From contig BCIH01000004.1 of NCBI GenBank assembly GCA_002897115.2, forward strand, positions 1,242,926 through 1,306,925: a stretch of 64,000 nt of DNA, written 5' to 3'. The DNA is from Prototheca cutis (Eukaryota; Chlorophyta; Trebouxiophyceae; Chlorellales; Chlorellaceae). Positions 1 to 13,180 of the stretch are shown here, one piece after another. Position numbers and translations under genes: made by a program. The number at the start of each line of letters is the position of its first letter. Position 1 is the stretch's first letter. A model generated the notes under the pieces. The model searched no databases. It saw only the letters and a program-made list of their open reading frames with translations, and was not told the DNA's origin.

Positions 1-3000
1 GGGGCATGTATGCTCGTCTGTGTGGGAGTGCACTCTTCCGGTTGCGTTGATCACATAATCCTTGGCGCCGGGATATTCACAGGAGTACCGCTGGACGTGC
101 CCCTCTGCCGTCCCGGCCCTGGAAAGCCTGGCAGCAGCGCTGACCGCCGCGGCCGCCCCTCGCAGCGCTGGGGCGGTGACGCCTGGGTTTGCGGTTGCAG
201 ATCCATTTGTCCCGCTTGAGGGTGCTGAAACATGTGCTGACGATACTGCTACCGGCGGCAGCCCTATGACCAAGGATCTCTTTGCCCAGGGTGCCGCTTA
301 CCACGATTGGCCTCCGGCTGCACTGCGCCAGGAGCTGGGCCGCGCGGATGGCCACTGGCAGCAGGCACTGCAACAGACGACGGTGACAGGATCGGGCACC
401 AGCAGCATGGTGTCGCCGCCTGGATCACCTGCAGCTGCACCGTTCAAGTGTAGTCCTCGCTCGCCCCGCCTGCCCGACGCCGACTGGGTTCCGGGTGAGG
501 CAGAGCTGGAAAGCATGGCAATGGAAGACACAGCACGGATTGAGGAAGCCGAGCAAGGCGCCGCGCTGCTGAGTTACTGGGCACGTCGCGGCGGCAAGCG
601 TGCTCTCGAGCCGTCGCCGGACGATATGGGCCGGGAAGGCGATGTCCCCGAGGTCTTGTCAGAGGTATGAGAGCCATTTTGCAAGAGTGTTTGCTTTATT
701 TTGGGGGGAAGGGGGTCGTCCTCTTGAATGATTGTTATGTCATTGTTTGTTCCGTGCGACAAAACTGAGGTTGTTTGTTGACCAACCACCCGCTAGCGGC
801 GACCTTCAACACAACAAACAAGCAGGCACTGTCCGATTTGTGGGCGCTGACTCAGCAGTTGGAGGATGAGCTGGCGTCTCTGCACACCCAGCTTCGGGCG
901 GTTGTCGCCTCCCGGTACCACCTGCTCACCGCTGAGCAGCAGGCCGAAGCGGCAGCGGAGTCGAGCACCGCACCTGGCACGGCAGCTGACGCCGCTGTGG
1001 ATGGGTTTCGCGAGTCTAAGCAGTATGCAGAGCAGTATAAAATGCTGCGATCCAAAGCGCTGGCGACGGTCCTCGCCCTGGCCGACAGTGCGTCTGGTAT
1101 TGAGGTGGTGATTGATCTTGTTTGTTGCTGTTACACCTTTTTTGGAGGGGGGGTTGTTTGACAGCGGCAGCTCGGCTGGCAGTTGACTTCATTGCAATCA
1201 GGATCCCACCCAAGCAGAGGAACACACCCCCCCCCCCCAACACACACACGCACACACGCACGCACACACGCACACAAACACAAAAACACACACATGCGCC
1301 CGGACCTAAAACAACAGGCAAAACTCTTGGGGCGACGGCACGACGGCTGCTCATCCTGGAACGGGCGTTGACTCTTCATCCATCTTCCCAGGCGGGGCAG
1401 CAGAGCATGGCCATGAATGACAGCGCCGGGCCTGGCCTGGCATCGCAGTTGGCCGCAGTCCTCGCCGGCTGTCTCCTGGAAGGCTCCAGCCCCCCTGCAG
1501 CCCGGGCCTGGCTGGCCTCGACCGTGAGCGTCGCGTTGGCTTCGGGTGCGGCCAAACTTGACTTGGACCAGAGGGTTGACCTTGTCCGTCGGGCGGCGGC
1601 ATCGCCAGGTCGCGGGGACGCGGCCGATGGCGCTGATGCTAGCGACGCCGATGCTGCTGCAGTCCGGTTGCTGCACTCGCTGCTGGAGCCTGGGACGCTG
1701 CTGGCAGAGGGCCGGCTGTCAGGGTTTGGCTCCATGCTCTCAGGCGTTCTGGCTCTCCCAGCGACTGGAGGCGGCACGGGAGAGGCGCTGCTGGCAAAGT
1801 TTGAGCTGGGACAGTTTGTGTTGGCCTCGCTGCAGGCGCAGTCCGATGTCCGCCCTCCCGAGCCAGAGCGGGTATGTTGCTGGTTGTTCATGCACATACG
1901 GCTTGGAACAAAAAACAAACTTAGGTCAACAATGTATGGGAACCACCCGTCATCAAATTGCGCTTGCCGTCCACCCCATGAACAGGGAGGAGGAACCCCT
2001 GGCGTGCCAGAGTTGCTGCGACTGGCGCTTCGGTTGCTGGAACGAGGCACGACGGCAGGGACTGAGGGCGCCTGTGCGGTCATGGAGGCCCTGCTGAGTG
2101 CGCGGCATGTGGACGTCTTTGCGGCACTGGTGGCGGTGGCCTGCAGTGGGACGAGGGGCGAGGCGCGTCGCGCCGCGCTGCACACGCTGAGCACGCTGCC
2201 CGAGGGTCTGTTGCCGGGGTCGGTGGTTGCCGAGGCCCTGCGGCTGCTCGCGCAAGCGACGAGGGACACGGGGCTCCTGCCCTCGGAGATCCCCCCGAGA
2301 CTGTGGGCACTGCTGTTTCACTCGGGACCGGCTCGTCGTGCGTTGGCTGCCGTGGCTGCAACAGGTCCGGGGGCCCTCCGGGGCCTGGGCAGCGATTTTG
2401 ACGACGATATGGTTCCTGCAGGCTGGGGAACGGTGGGTCTTGAACCTTGTGATGGCCGTGACGCTGGAGGAAATGGCGCGACCGGGGGCGATGCCGGATC
2501 AGCGGAGCCGCAGTTGACAAACGAGCTCAGGGGCGGCAGCAGTACGAGCGGTCCGGGCACGGTACCCCTGACAGCACGTCTGCGGGACAGCGTTCATGCC
2601 GTTGCACTTGCTGGAACCACTGGCGGAATGGCGGCCGGAGGGAGCGACGACAGGTTCCATCCGGAAAAGGATGACAGCGACTCCATCAATGATCGGCTGT
2701 TGGTTCTGCTCGTCCCAGAGTGTCATGACAACTCCGACAAGGTCATTGTGGCAGCTGGTCTGGCGGCGGCTCGTGAGCTTTGCAGAGCAGTGCTGTCTCC
2801 TGTGAGTCGCGAGGGGCCCGCGGCCGAAGCCGAGACTCTGGCAGGTCTGCTCTTTGAGGACCACCCAGCAGCTGACGGGCCGCCTCTAACCCCAGAGGTG
2901 CTGACTGCACTCGCCTGGGAGCTCTACACCTCTGAGCTGCATGCGGCGCTCACTGTGGCAGCTGAAGACGGCCTGTCGTTGCCTGGATTTGCATCACGCT

Positions 3001-6000
3001 GGGTTGCATTGCCCTGGGGCGCCGCTACAAGTTGGATGGTCGGGATGACCTTGGGAGTATCCGAGCATGGCCAAGGGCATTTACCGCTACCACCATTTTT
3101 GTCACAGCTGGGGGCGTACCTGCTGTCTGACGACGGCGGCGCCGCCCGGACTATTGCATGCGGGTTGACAGGGCTCGGCGAGCTCTTGACTTTGGCGCCG
3201 GGGTCACGGTCCCAGCCAGAGCGGCTGCCTGCCTTGTTGCTGGCCCTTCGACTTTCAATCCTGCTAGACGACGAAGAGCTGCCACCCTGGCTTGTGGAGC
3301 TCCTCATCCCGGGCGAAGCTGCTGAGGTCGACTCGGGCGGTGCAGCAGTTGCAAGTCCCAGGACTGGCCGAGGTCCTCCAGACCCACAGGACGCTGTCAC
3401 CAAACCAGCCGGTAAAACCACGGGTGACACGTTGTGGGAGACCGGTGGTGCCCGCGAAGATCGTGACGATGATCTCGTGGTCTTGTCCATGGGTGACGAC
3501 CGGCCGGCGTCCATGATAGCAGAGGCTTCTGGTGGGCGACAGGTGGCAGTTGCCACACAACAGCAGCAGACAGCCAATGCTGCCAACCAGGCATTGCCCT
3601 CATGCCCACTGCAACGTGCGCTGGAGGCCGCCGACTGGCTTGCTGTGGGTGCAGCGACACTGGGCCCAGTGGGAGGCGCCAGGGATATAGTCCCATGGCT
3701 GCTCCTGCCCCTTGCGACTACGCCCGAGGCAGTGCGTGGGGGAACCAGCGCCGTGGCCTCACGCTTGATCCGCGCGGCGCGGATCGTGGCGGCCGCCGCA
3801 GCCGCGGCACGGTCGACGGAGGCTGTGGGTGTGGCCATCGGTCTTGTGGCGCCATTGTTGGGCGCCTCGATCGTGAGTGGCCAGCCCTGGCAGCAGGAGG
3901 GGCTTCGGCCGATTGCAGCGGGCATGGGGGCTGGAGAGGCAGCAGGCTTTGGCGGAGGGCCCACCGAGTCCCGAGGCGAGCAAGACCCGGGCCCCGGCGC
4001 TGGACCTGGCAGTCAGCGCCAGCAGCGACAGGAGGCGCCATTCGAGCTGCCGCCAGACATACCTCTGGAGCTCTTGGAGGGGACAGAGGAGGGTCGTGCG
4101 CTTCAGCAAGCCGCCGCCGCCGCTTCTGAGGCAGCAGCGCGCGAGTCGTCATCGGGACCGCCGGCCATCCCCAGCCCCGAGACCGACCCAGCTCATGTGA
4201 TTGGGCGGGGCGGGAGGAGCCGTGGCGCGTCGCCGGCCCCCAGGCCCCCGAGCAGGGCGTGGCCTGGCGAGCAGCTGCATGAAGCCACACCGGTGGTGGA
4301 AGCGCAAGCCACATTCCGGCTGGGCATCCATGCCATGCATACAGAGCTGTTGGTACCGATTTTAGACTGCTTGGATGCAGTGTCGGCGTTGTCGACGCCG
4401 TTGATGGCTGGAGGTGACGACCACAAACTCATCCCCACAGGCAGTCCCGACACTCAGGGTGTGCTCACACCTCCATCGCTGTCCGACTTGCTGCTGTCAG
4501 CCGAACCAATCGGCGCTGGAGCAGTTCTATCAAGCACACCGCCACGTGACCCCGCGCCTGCCCTGCTGCGGGCGCTGAGCTCGCCGCCTGTCACGGTGCT
4601 GACGCGTGGGGTACTTCCCTTTGGCACGCGAGGCAGGCTGCCATGGCATGGCCGAGGGACATTGTTTGTGAAGGCTGCGGACGATGGTGTCAATGATGAC
4701 GATGCCGACACGGGCTACACTGGTGCAGATGATGCGTGCGATGCCATGCAGTCAAGACTCTGCACGGCAGTTGCGGTGTGTGCGGATGTGTGTGTGTGTG
4801 TGGAAAGGGGGGGGGGGGCCCTCTATTTATGTACCTTCCGATCTGCGGAGGCTCGGTGATCAGCTGGGGTGACTTGATCAACTGGGTGACGGACATTATG
4901 TGAGTGGTTGTCACGCTCATCAGGTGCAAGACTCCTCACCTCTTCATTCAAGCAGGAGTATGTGACGCAACAGGGACACCACACCCTGTGCACGACATTG
5001 TTAACCGCGGCAGTGCACTGCCCCGATCTGCACGCACGCCAGGCCATTGCACGGCTGTGGGAAGAAAGCATGGCGGGACTAGCTGGAGAGTACCCCGAGG
5101 GGGCTGTGAACCCCGGCGCGTACACCTCCATCCCGCCTGGCGGCGATGCGCGCTGGGGCGGCGCGCGCTCTGGCGACCTGGACGCCGCCGTCACCGCTGT
5201 CCAAGGTGCCAGCCCAGACCTTCTAGTGGGAGTGCTCCAGGTGCGGCGGTTGCAGGGCAGTTGAGCGGGGATGGATACGCATGGTGGGATGACGCTTTGG
5301 CCAGGGTTTGACTTGCGACTGGGGGCTTCCTATTGTACTGTGGTGCGTTCTATCCTGTGCTTCTATAACAGCTGATTCACCTTCCGGCGCTCCGCACTCG
5401 CTCGGCCGCCACTGAACGGTAGGGTCCATGCCCCCTCACTCAACCCGGTACCATTCCTCAACACGCACGCAGGGCTGCGCGGCGGGAGGCCAGCCCCTGG
5501 CCTGTGCCTTTCTTCTGGACCAGCTTCGACGTGAGACCCTGGCCATGGAAAAATGGCCCTGGCAAGAACTGGTGACCCAGGTGCTGCGGGCAGTCATGCT
5601 CCTGGATCCTGCGGCCTGTCCCCGGTCGCCGCTCTTAATTGTCTTGCCCTGGCTGATCACCCTCGATTGGGTGGCAGACTCTCGGTGGCGTCGTCTCCCG
5701 GCAGGTGAGCAAAGAGTTCGTTTTCTTGTTTGGGGGAAGAGTGTGTGAAGGCCGGCTCTTTCACGATGTCATGACGCTCCCCAACCCCCGAGTCCCCATC
5801 ACACCACATGCATGCCCCCAACCCACGGGAATATGTCTCATATGCAGGCCACCACACGCTGGCGCTGACGGAATGGGCAGAGGCGCTGAGTCTGCGGGCA
5901 CTGGCCCTGCAGATCACCGGCCCTCATGATCAACAGCCAGCTGCCGGCAGCGAAGAGGCAGGCTCGCCTTCTGTGCTCCAATCCGCGCTGCGCCGGCTCC

Positions 6001-7022
6001 GTCACCTCCCAGATTCGTTGCATCGTGGCAGCACCGGCGCGCATGCCGGCGGGGAGCCCAGGAAGAGCGGCGCCGGGCCCGCGCACTCGAGAGGCGCGAG
6101 CGCTGACGAGGGTTCTTTCTTCGACCGCATGCGCCATGCACTGGCTCCACGGGGAGGAACCGAGAGCATGGCCGGGACGCGGCTCCCGCAGACGCCGCTG
6201 CCCGTTGCAGCAGACGGAGGAGCTCCGGCCAGTCCGGGGGCATCCAGGAAGCTCGGCGCTCGCATCGCCCAGGGCTGGGCCCGCGGCGTCTCTGTCGTTC
6301 GTGACAAGGTCAGGCCCGGGGTCGGCAGTCTGAGCCCCAGCAAGCTGGGTGATGGTGATGGAGCTGCCAGTAGCGTCGGAGTCTCCACGAGCACGCAGCC
6401 GGCCCCTGCATCGAGCTCGGCTGCTACCCCCGCAGACGATGCGGTCGAGGAGGTCTGGGTGGCCGTGTGCCTCGCAGCCTTTGCCATCGGCGCCTACATT
6501 CGCTCTGTGCTGTGCCCTTCGCTCGTCACCCCGCGTGCGGGGGCCATCCACCCAGGTCAGTCTGGTTGTTGCTTGGCGTCATCGAAAGAGAAAGGAGCAG
6601 CCGTTGTGGTGTGGTGTGCGTCGTGCGTGGAGGGCTGGATGTTGACCTGCATGCCTTTGCTTTCTGTGTCTCCTTCCAAATTGCCCCCCCTGTTGACCAC
6701 CATCCGACCTGCAGATAGCCCGCGCTCGCCGGGGGGTCACCTGCACAGCCACCAGCGGAGTGTGAGCGTGGGCAGCTGGCGTTGGGACGAGCACTTGTTG
6801 CGGGAACTGGACACAGTTCTGGAGGCAAGATCGGAGCTCGATACGCTCGACCTTCTGGCCGGGTGCCCTCTGGTCATCGCACGAGGCGACCGGTTTCGCG
6901 CTTTCTTCCAGCTGGTTCCAGAGCTGCTGTCCTCGGGCACCACAGTTCCCACGTTTCAACTCCGCCTCCGACAGCTGCTGGGGCCGCCCTCGCGCCTGCT
7001 GGCCCTGTTGCAGACAGCGTAA
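1..7022 (+). CDS. Very large multi-exon protein of unknown function, 5' partial
   Basis: I do not recognise this protein. It enters from the left edge and ends at TAA 7020-7022. Exons that keep frame: about 200-664, about 780-1104, 1392-1871, 1986-4775, 4956-5240, 5473-5704, 5848 to about 6554, about 6714-7022. Phases agree at the junctions 1104/1392, 1871/1986, 4775/4956, 5240/5473 and 5704/5848. The start of the 780 exon is not resolved. The visible part is roughly 1,800 residues, rich in Ala, Gly and Leu. Leucine-rich helical stretches alternate with acidic or Pro/Ser low-complexity linkers, which suggests an alpha-helical repeat scaffold. Hydrophobic stretches near 5,600 (LLIVLPWLITLDW) and 6,470 may be buried helices or membrane segments. 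I considered codanin-1 because of overall size and helical character but found no convincing motif. Confidence 0.6.
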
Positions 7023-7490
7023 TAGAGACTGAAATGTGGTGTGGCTGGGGAATGCCACTGGTCGAGACCCAACTCGTGGCTGTCAAGAGCCTGCCGCTTG
7101 TCATTCCTGCCTGGTGCAGAGTAGTGGGGCATTGCCGTTTTTGGATATCGTTTAATCTGATGCTTGGGAAACGCGTGCATGTGAGTAGCTGTTGCTGTCA
7201 CAGTCCAGCCTGCTGTGGGTTGGGTTGCAGAAAGTCAAGGCCAGAGATGGGGGATGAAGGGGCCCCTCGATGGACCGGCAAGCCCGCCCGACCTGAAGGG
7301 TCGCGCCAGCCACTGGGGGAGAATGGTCCCTTGAATTCTCGGCCCACAAAGCCAAGCGTCATCCCCACAACATGCAGTACTCGGGTAAAATCATTTAAGA
7401 GAATTTGATCAACTCTGGAGTCCTGTCGACCCTCATCCGACGGCGACTCCTCGGCCGACGGCCTGTGGCGTGTCGGTGGGCCGTTGCTGC
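7023..7490. other. Intergenic, 468 bases
   Basis: It lies between the end of the large gene and the RNase H1 start, in tandem orientation. It should hold the 3' UTR of the first and the promoter and 5' UTR of the second. I see no further gene or RNA. Confidence 0.5.
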
Positions 7491-9142
7491 ATGCAGAGGG
7501 TCGCCCGACCCTTCTGCACTGCTGCAAGGCAGGCGCGCTGCCTCATGGGGAGCTACAGCTTCTACGCCGTGGCTGTTGGAAGGAACACCGGGGTGTACAC
7601 TTCATGGGACGAGACAGAGCGCCAAGTGAGGAGTTTCTCAGGGGCCCGTTACAAAGGTTTCAGGACAGCTCAGGAGGCAAGGGCCTTCGTGGCCTCCCAT
7701 GCCCAGCGACAGCGAGGCAGCTGGGCCCTTGGCAGTAATCTACCATCCGTCAACTTGGCATCACCCGTCAGCATGGGTGGCCTGGGCAGCGGCTCGGATG
7801 CCAACGGGCCATCCGGGCCAAGCGGTGCCACAGTGGCCGCCACGGCAGCCCAGCAAGCCAGCGGCAGCAAGGGCGTCAGGGCCGTGATGACCAAGCCCCT
7901 CAGGCCTGCACCCCAGCCCAAGACCACCAAGCACCCCACGACAGCATCGCTGGGGCCGCAGGCAGCCATTCGAAAGCAGAAGAAGAGGTCTGGACAGACC
8001 GCCAAGAGAAGAGCTGCTGCTGCGGGGCTCCAAGCAACCGCCGTCGCGACGATGCCTGTAGCACCAACACCCAGGTCCTCCGAGGCGATGCATGGCGGTG
8101 ACGGCTTCGGATTACCTGTTGCTGAGCAGGCTGTTGCGAGTGCCGTCGTCGCCCCTGCACCGGACGCTGTCCGCTCCATGCGCCTGGTGCGTAGTGCATG
8201 TGGCGTTGAGGATCAGCAGTACAGTCACAGGGCTTTGCTGGTCAGCAGTCTGCCCATTCCTTCCCAACTTTTTTATTTCCGGCAGGAGTTTGATGGGGCT
8301 TCCAAGTGCAACCCGGGGCCGGCAGGCCTGGGGGCCGTGCTGTATGACAGCGAAACCGGCCAGGAGGTGCATTCTTGGGTGTGGCTCTCGGTTCCTGGGA
8401 TGAGGGTGATGGCCCCGGGCGATGGGCTTGTCTGGGATGCACACCCAGATGGGACACTCTTGGGGGAGCCAGCTGATGCATTGGCCAGCTGGCGTGAGGA
8501 GTGTCCAACCCATGCATGAAGAAAACCTCCACCTGCATCACCCGCAGGTCTCACGCGTGTGCCATTACATGGGCAAGTGCACCAACAATCAGGCCGAGTA
8601 TGGCGGACTGATTGCGGGGCTGCAGGCGGCACGGGAACGAGGCTGCCGCGACCTCCACGTTCGAGGCGACTCGGCGCTTGTGATCAATCAGATCAAGGGC
8701 GACTGGCGTGTGCACAACGAAGCACTCAAGCCCTATCACCATGCCGCCACGGCCTTGCTGGCGCAGTTTGACCGAGTTTCTGCCGAACACATCCCCAGGT
8801 CTGGTGAAGAGATTAGTAATGGGTGCTGTTGTTGGATTTCCTGGTAGCTGTTGTGGGCGGGGATAGGGCATACATGCACATGCCACCTGCGCTGGGTGTT
8901 GGGGATCAATCACCGCTGGGGTTGGCCCCTCCTCTTGCTGCATGGCCTGGGATACCTCGTTGCATTCAGAATCCCCTCCCATGCCATTCTTCCTTGTCCG
9001 CCCACTCACCTCGCACCCCGTCACGCACGCAAGCAGGCGCTTCAATGCGGTTGCGGATGCGCTGTCAAATCAGGCCATCCAGGACCACCGACGTGGACTG
9101 GGCTCCAAGATTTGGGACATCAAGTCGCAACGGATTCGCTGA
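7491..9142 (+). CDS. Ribonuclease H1 with N-terminal hybrid-binding domain
   Basis: RNase H1 cleaves the RNA strand of RNA:DNA hybrids. Exons 7491-8186, 8286-8366, 8548-8798 and 9037-9142 join in frame to 377 residues. The N-terminal hybrid-binding (viroplasmin-like) domain reads YAVAVGRNTGVYTSW, then GFRTAQEARAF. A long Ala/Ser/Lys-rich linker follows. The catalytic domain carries all four acidic residues: Asp in FDGASKCNPGPAG, Glu in NNQAEYGGL, Asp in RGDSALV and Asp in NAVADALSN. The last is completed across the 8798/9037 junction. The first in-frame ATG is 7491; upstream codons are open from a GTG at 7470. A second in-frame ATG at 7545 sits just before the domain. The 18 residues between them are Arg-rich (MQRVARPFCTAARQARCL), like an organelle presequence. 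A nuclear plus organellar role is inferred. Confidence 0.92.
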
Positions 9143-9621
9143 TGGCGGTTCTCTGATTAGAAATTGTATTTCATTTGCGGCGAGCAGATTTCAGGGATAT
9201 TCCAACCGTGCAAGACCGAGCGGCCCATCGAAACCGCCCACTACACTGATCCCTTGATCCCCCCCCGCCGCCGCCGCCGGCATCGACGGCGTGCGAGTGC
9301 ACATATTTTCCTGAGAGACGGAGCGTTCCTGTGACAAAAGGAGGGTACCTGGTTCCCCACAGGGGTGTAGAAAAGGGCCCGTGGCTTGGACCATGGGCCC
9401 CAGGACAGGGGAGGGGAGACCCAGGGGTAAAGGACAAGGGCCTGGGGCGGCCCAGAAATGAATTGGGGGTGCGAGCACAAGGCTGTCGCTGGCAACGAAC
9501 GGTCACGTGGGTGGGTGGCTGTCGGCGAGGGGGAAGGGGCCCAACAGGCGCGTAGAGGCAACCCGCTCATTCGCCCAGCAGCTCTCTGAGGCAACCCCTC
9601 CCTCATTGCTTCCGCACACTG
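9143..9621. other. Intergenic, 479 bases between convergent genes
   Basis: It separates the 3' ends of the RNase H1 (+) and acyl-CoA-binding kelch (-) genes. It contains a CCG-rich tract near 9260-9285 and G-rich sequence near 9360-9450. I see no coding signal. Confidence 0.5.
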
Positions 9622-12275
9622 TCAGTGTCCATTCTCGCTGGCATCAGCACCGCTGATGAAACCCCAAAGACCACCGCCGCCCTTGCGCTGCTGCTGTACC
9701 TCTGCCGCCGCCAGCTCGTCGCTCTGCTGCTTTCGGTACCCCTCCAGTTCTTTTTCCAAGTCGGCCATGCGACCCAGCGAGGCGTTGAGTTTCACTCTTT
9801 CCACCTCCAGCCGCATGACCTTGGCCTGCTCCTCGGCCAGCTCCACATCCCTCCTCCGCGCCGCCTGGTTGCGTTAGGGTTGGTCGTTGGGGCCTGGTGG
9901 TACAAGGCCCCTGGCCGCATGTTCTCCTCTTCCATGAGCCACCCAACATACATAATCCCCCCCCCCCCCCCCCCCCCCCATGTACACACAAAAGCCACAC
10001 TACTACAAACCTGTTCTGCTTCAGCGAGCGCGGCCTGTGTGGTCGCCAACTGACGTCTCAAGAGGGCCACTTCCTGGGCCGCTGCACTCTCCCGCACGGC
10101 AGCTGGGTTTGGCAGCTCTCGCCTCGAGGGCTCGGGCGCCGCAGGGCCATTGGGCTTGGCAGGCACAGGCAGCTGCGGCACAGCGTGGCGTTGGGCCGCG
10201 GCAGAGTCACCGGTCCCCGCCACCTGCACACCCACGTAGCCCTCGGGCCGATACACATGCACCGAGTTGTGGTAGCGCCCGTTGTAACCCCCAAATGACA
10301 CCAGGCACCCGGCCGATGGTACCGACGTCAGACTGCATTTGAAGCAAGCAAGGATTTGATTGAAATTTCTTTGTGTGTTTGTGAATGGGTTGGAGGAATC
10401 CCTTGTTGGTTTGGTCGGGGGAGGGGATGCACAGTCGCGCTTCAGAAAACGAAACCCCTCTTTCACCAGCAACCCAAAAGAACACACCACGGCACCACAA
10501 ACTCGTCCAGCCCAACAACGATAACAACGGACCTGAGACCCTCCGAGGCGATGGCCGAAGCTGGGGGCGTGTTGCCCACGAGCGTCCACGTCAGCACCGA
10601 CGACTCATCGTCCTCTCCTCCTTCGTCCCCAGCACCCAACGGTGCCAGATCGAGCGCGTACATGTCAGCACACCCCGCGGCATTGTTGCCGCCGCCGACC
10701 ACGTACCACGTGTCGCCCAGCGGTGCGGCTGCGTGGCCCGCCCGGGGTGGTGGCGCGGGACCCGCTGTCGCTGGTACGCTCCATGTCATCGACGACAAGT
10801 CCAGCACGTGCAGATCGTCAAAGCACGTGGCGGTGGACCCACCGCCGTGGACGAGCAGGTAGCGCCCCCGCCAGGCCAGCGCCGCGTGTGCCGTGCGGGG
10901 CGACGGTGCAGGACCCTGGGTCATGGGGGTGCTCCACTGCCTGGTCGCAAGGTCCAGGACCAGCAGCTCCCCCAGCGCGCGACGCAATGCGTCTTCGCCA
11001 CCGAAAATATAAAGTTTCTCGCCGACCAGGGTTGCACTGTGCCCGCCCCGCGCTGCAGGCAGCGGCCGTGTGGGTGCACCCACGGAGGCATCGCCGCCGG
11101 GGTCGCTGGCGTCGTCGTCGCTGTCCTCACCCGCCCCGCCGCCCGCGGGGGCCCAGCGCGTGGGCAGCTCAACACAGGCACCAGTCCCAGGGTCAAGCCT
11201 GCGGACCGCGAGGCGTGCGGCCGGGGACCGGTCGCGGGTGTGCCCGCCAATCACCAGGACCTTGCCCCCCCAGGCCAGCGCGGCATGGCCCGCAAGCGGC
11301 GGCAGCCCCGCAGCGCCGTCGGCCGGCGCGGGCACCGGGCGCCAGCTCAGCGCGCCCAGGGTCAGCGCCCACGCGTCGCTCAGCAGCCGGCCGCCGGCGC
11401 TGCCGCCGACGACAATGGCCGTGCCCTCGGGCAGCAGGGCCAGCGCATGCTCGTACCGCGGCACGGGCCGACGATCCGCGGCAATGTACGGCGACACCCA
11501 GCTGCCCTCAACCACCACGTCTGTCACCGCACGCGGCCGCGGCACCGGCGACCTAGTTGCCATCCCAGAGCCGGCAGCCCCCGGAGCCGCCGCCGGGGCA
11601 GCCGGCGCGGAAGGCATGTGGCCGTCAGACGTTGGTGCGCCCACAGGATCTTTGTCAGCACCAGTGCCATTCTGCGCCGCTTCAGCTGCCGCCTCGGCCC
11701 GGAGCTGTTCTAAATCGAGGCCTTCGGCCCAACCGGGGGCCTCCTCCTCCAGCGTGCGGACATAGAGGCGCATGGCCTCCATGCTGCTCAGGCCGCCCAG
11801 CTCCTTCCAGGCCTGCCACTTGGCATTGGTCGCCGCATTCCAGCCCCAGGGCTTGGGCTGCATGCAGGGACCCTGCGTGTAGCAGGAGAGCGGCAAGCAT
11901 GCACGGTTGTTAGAGTTGTGCCAGTCGCATTGGCCGGCACCCGTTGCTGGGCTGCCAGCTCCGAGGGTGCATGTCCAGGCACCGCTTCCCCACATCACCA
12001 CATCACGACTTGAAGAAAACACCCGCTCCATACAATCCCTCAACCCACCACAGTGGCCTGCTGGTGCAGGGCGTACAGGGCCAGCTTGGTCTCGTTGGAC
12101 AGGGAGCTCGACTCTGCAGTGTCCGGAGGGGCAGGGCGGCAGGGAGGCTGAGGTGCATTCGGCGATCGGACAGGGACCCGGTACACTCCCCGGCCCAAGC
12201 TCCAACACGCACCGCACCTTCCAGCTTGGGCTGCACGTGGCGAGCGGCAATGTGGAACCGCTCCGGGTACGCCAT
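9622..12275 (-). CDS. Acyl-CoA-binding protein with kelch repeats and C-terminal coiled coil
   Basis: This protein should bind acyl-CoA esters in the cytosol, like plant class IV ACBPs (ACBP4/5). The start at 12275 gives MAYPERFHIAARHV. The ACBP domain is split over three exons: the first, then about 12120-12055 (LSNETKLALYALHQQATV), then about 11880 onward (PWGWNAATNAKWQAWKELGG and MEAMRLYVRTLEEE). The third exon continues to about 10540 through kelch blades, seen as repeated GG turns (IVVGGSAGG, VLVIGGHTRD, LYIFGGEDAL, LLVHGGGST, WYVVGGGNN). A further exon, about 10340-10013, adds the blade VSFGGYNGRYHNSVHVY and the start of a heptad region. The last, about 9868-9622, is a charged coiled coil (ELAEEQAKVMRLEVERVK). 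The domain order ACBP-kelch-coiled coil matches the plant family. Inner exon borders are approximate. Confidence 0.88.
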
Positions 12276-13180
12276 CGTTGATAGTGGGTGCGACATGGCG
12301 ACCCCGTCAGAGCGTCTCGGGTGTGATCGCTTCTGTACAGTGCTATATGTGCAAAATAATGCCACGAAAGTCCCCGTACACAGTCCCTAGGCCGGGGACA
12401 CTGCCGAAGATCCCGTGCACGGGAGCTGGCCTGCGCTCGGCACCAGGGCGGGCACTGTGAACGTGATCTGCGGTGGCAATAGATTCCTGATTCCCTTTTC
12501 ACTCATGCAGGAGCTCCTCAGCCAATTTGTAACAGGCGTGCGTGCGAGCTATGCCCGACACGTAGCCCGAGCGGGCCCCTGGCCGGAAGATGCGACTCGG
12601 ATTGATGTTGGGGGGGGCCTGGGACATGGGGGCGCAGGTCTGGACCGGAAAGGAAGGGGTCCCCCAATCCCCATAAAACAAGTATGTGAAATGCTCTCAC
12701 ACTCCTTGAGAGCCAAGGGGGAGTTGATGGGTTCAATGGTCTTGGGAAGTACCACCGGTCTGCAAACCAGCGTGCATTGCAGGCAAAAGGCAGGCAGCGG
12801 CAGTAGGCCGGAGCCGCACCGGGCCACCAGTGCAGCACCCCGCGGCTGCCCATAGTGATCAGAGAAAGAAAGCCCAAACACGCACGTTGCAAAAGCTCAG
12901 AGGATGACGGGTGAAATGCAATTCGGCGCTTCTCCTTGTGCAAGTGCGAGGGACGCGGATGGAGGGGGTAGTAAGTGCACGCCGCGGCTCGGGTGACACA
13001 ACTTGGAGTTCTGATTAAGTATTGGGGTGGGGAGGACAGGGACAGGCAAGCATGCGTGCGTACTATGCAGGCCCGTTGATGACGCCCCTGTGGCCGCAAG
13101 ACGGGGCGCCAGGAACCCAGCCCCGGGCACGGAGAGGCCAGCAGGCAAGCCGTCTAGAAAACGATTCATCACGGCAACAG
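12276..13180. other. Intergenic, about 0.9 kb
   Basis: It lies upstream of the ACBP-kelch gene and downstream of the pseudokinase gene, both on the minus strand. Open frames here are short and their composition does not look coding. I see no RNA gene or repeat. Confidence 0.4.

Noticed and set aside
1..7022. Codanin-1 assignment for the large protein
   Set aside because: Size and helical character fit loosely, but none of the conserved codanin-1 segments I could recall aligned convincingly.
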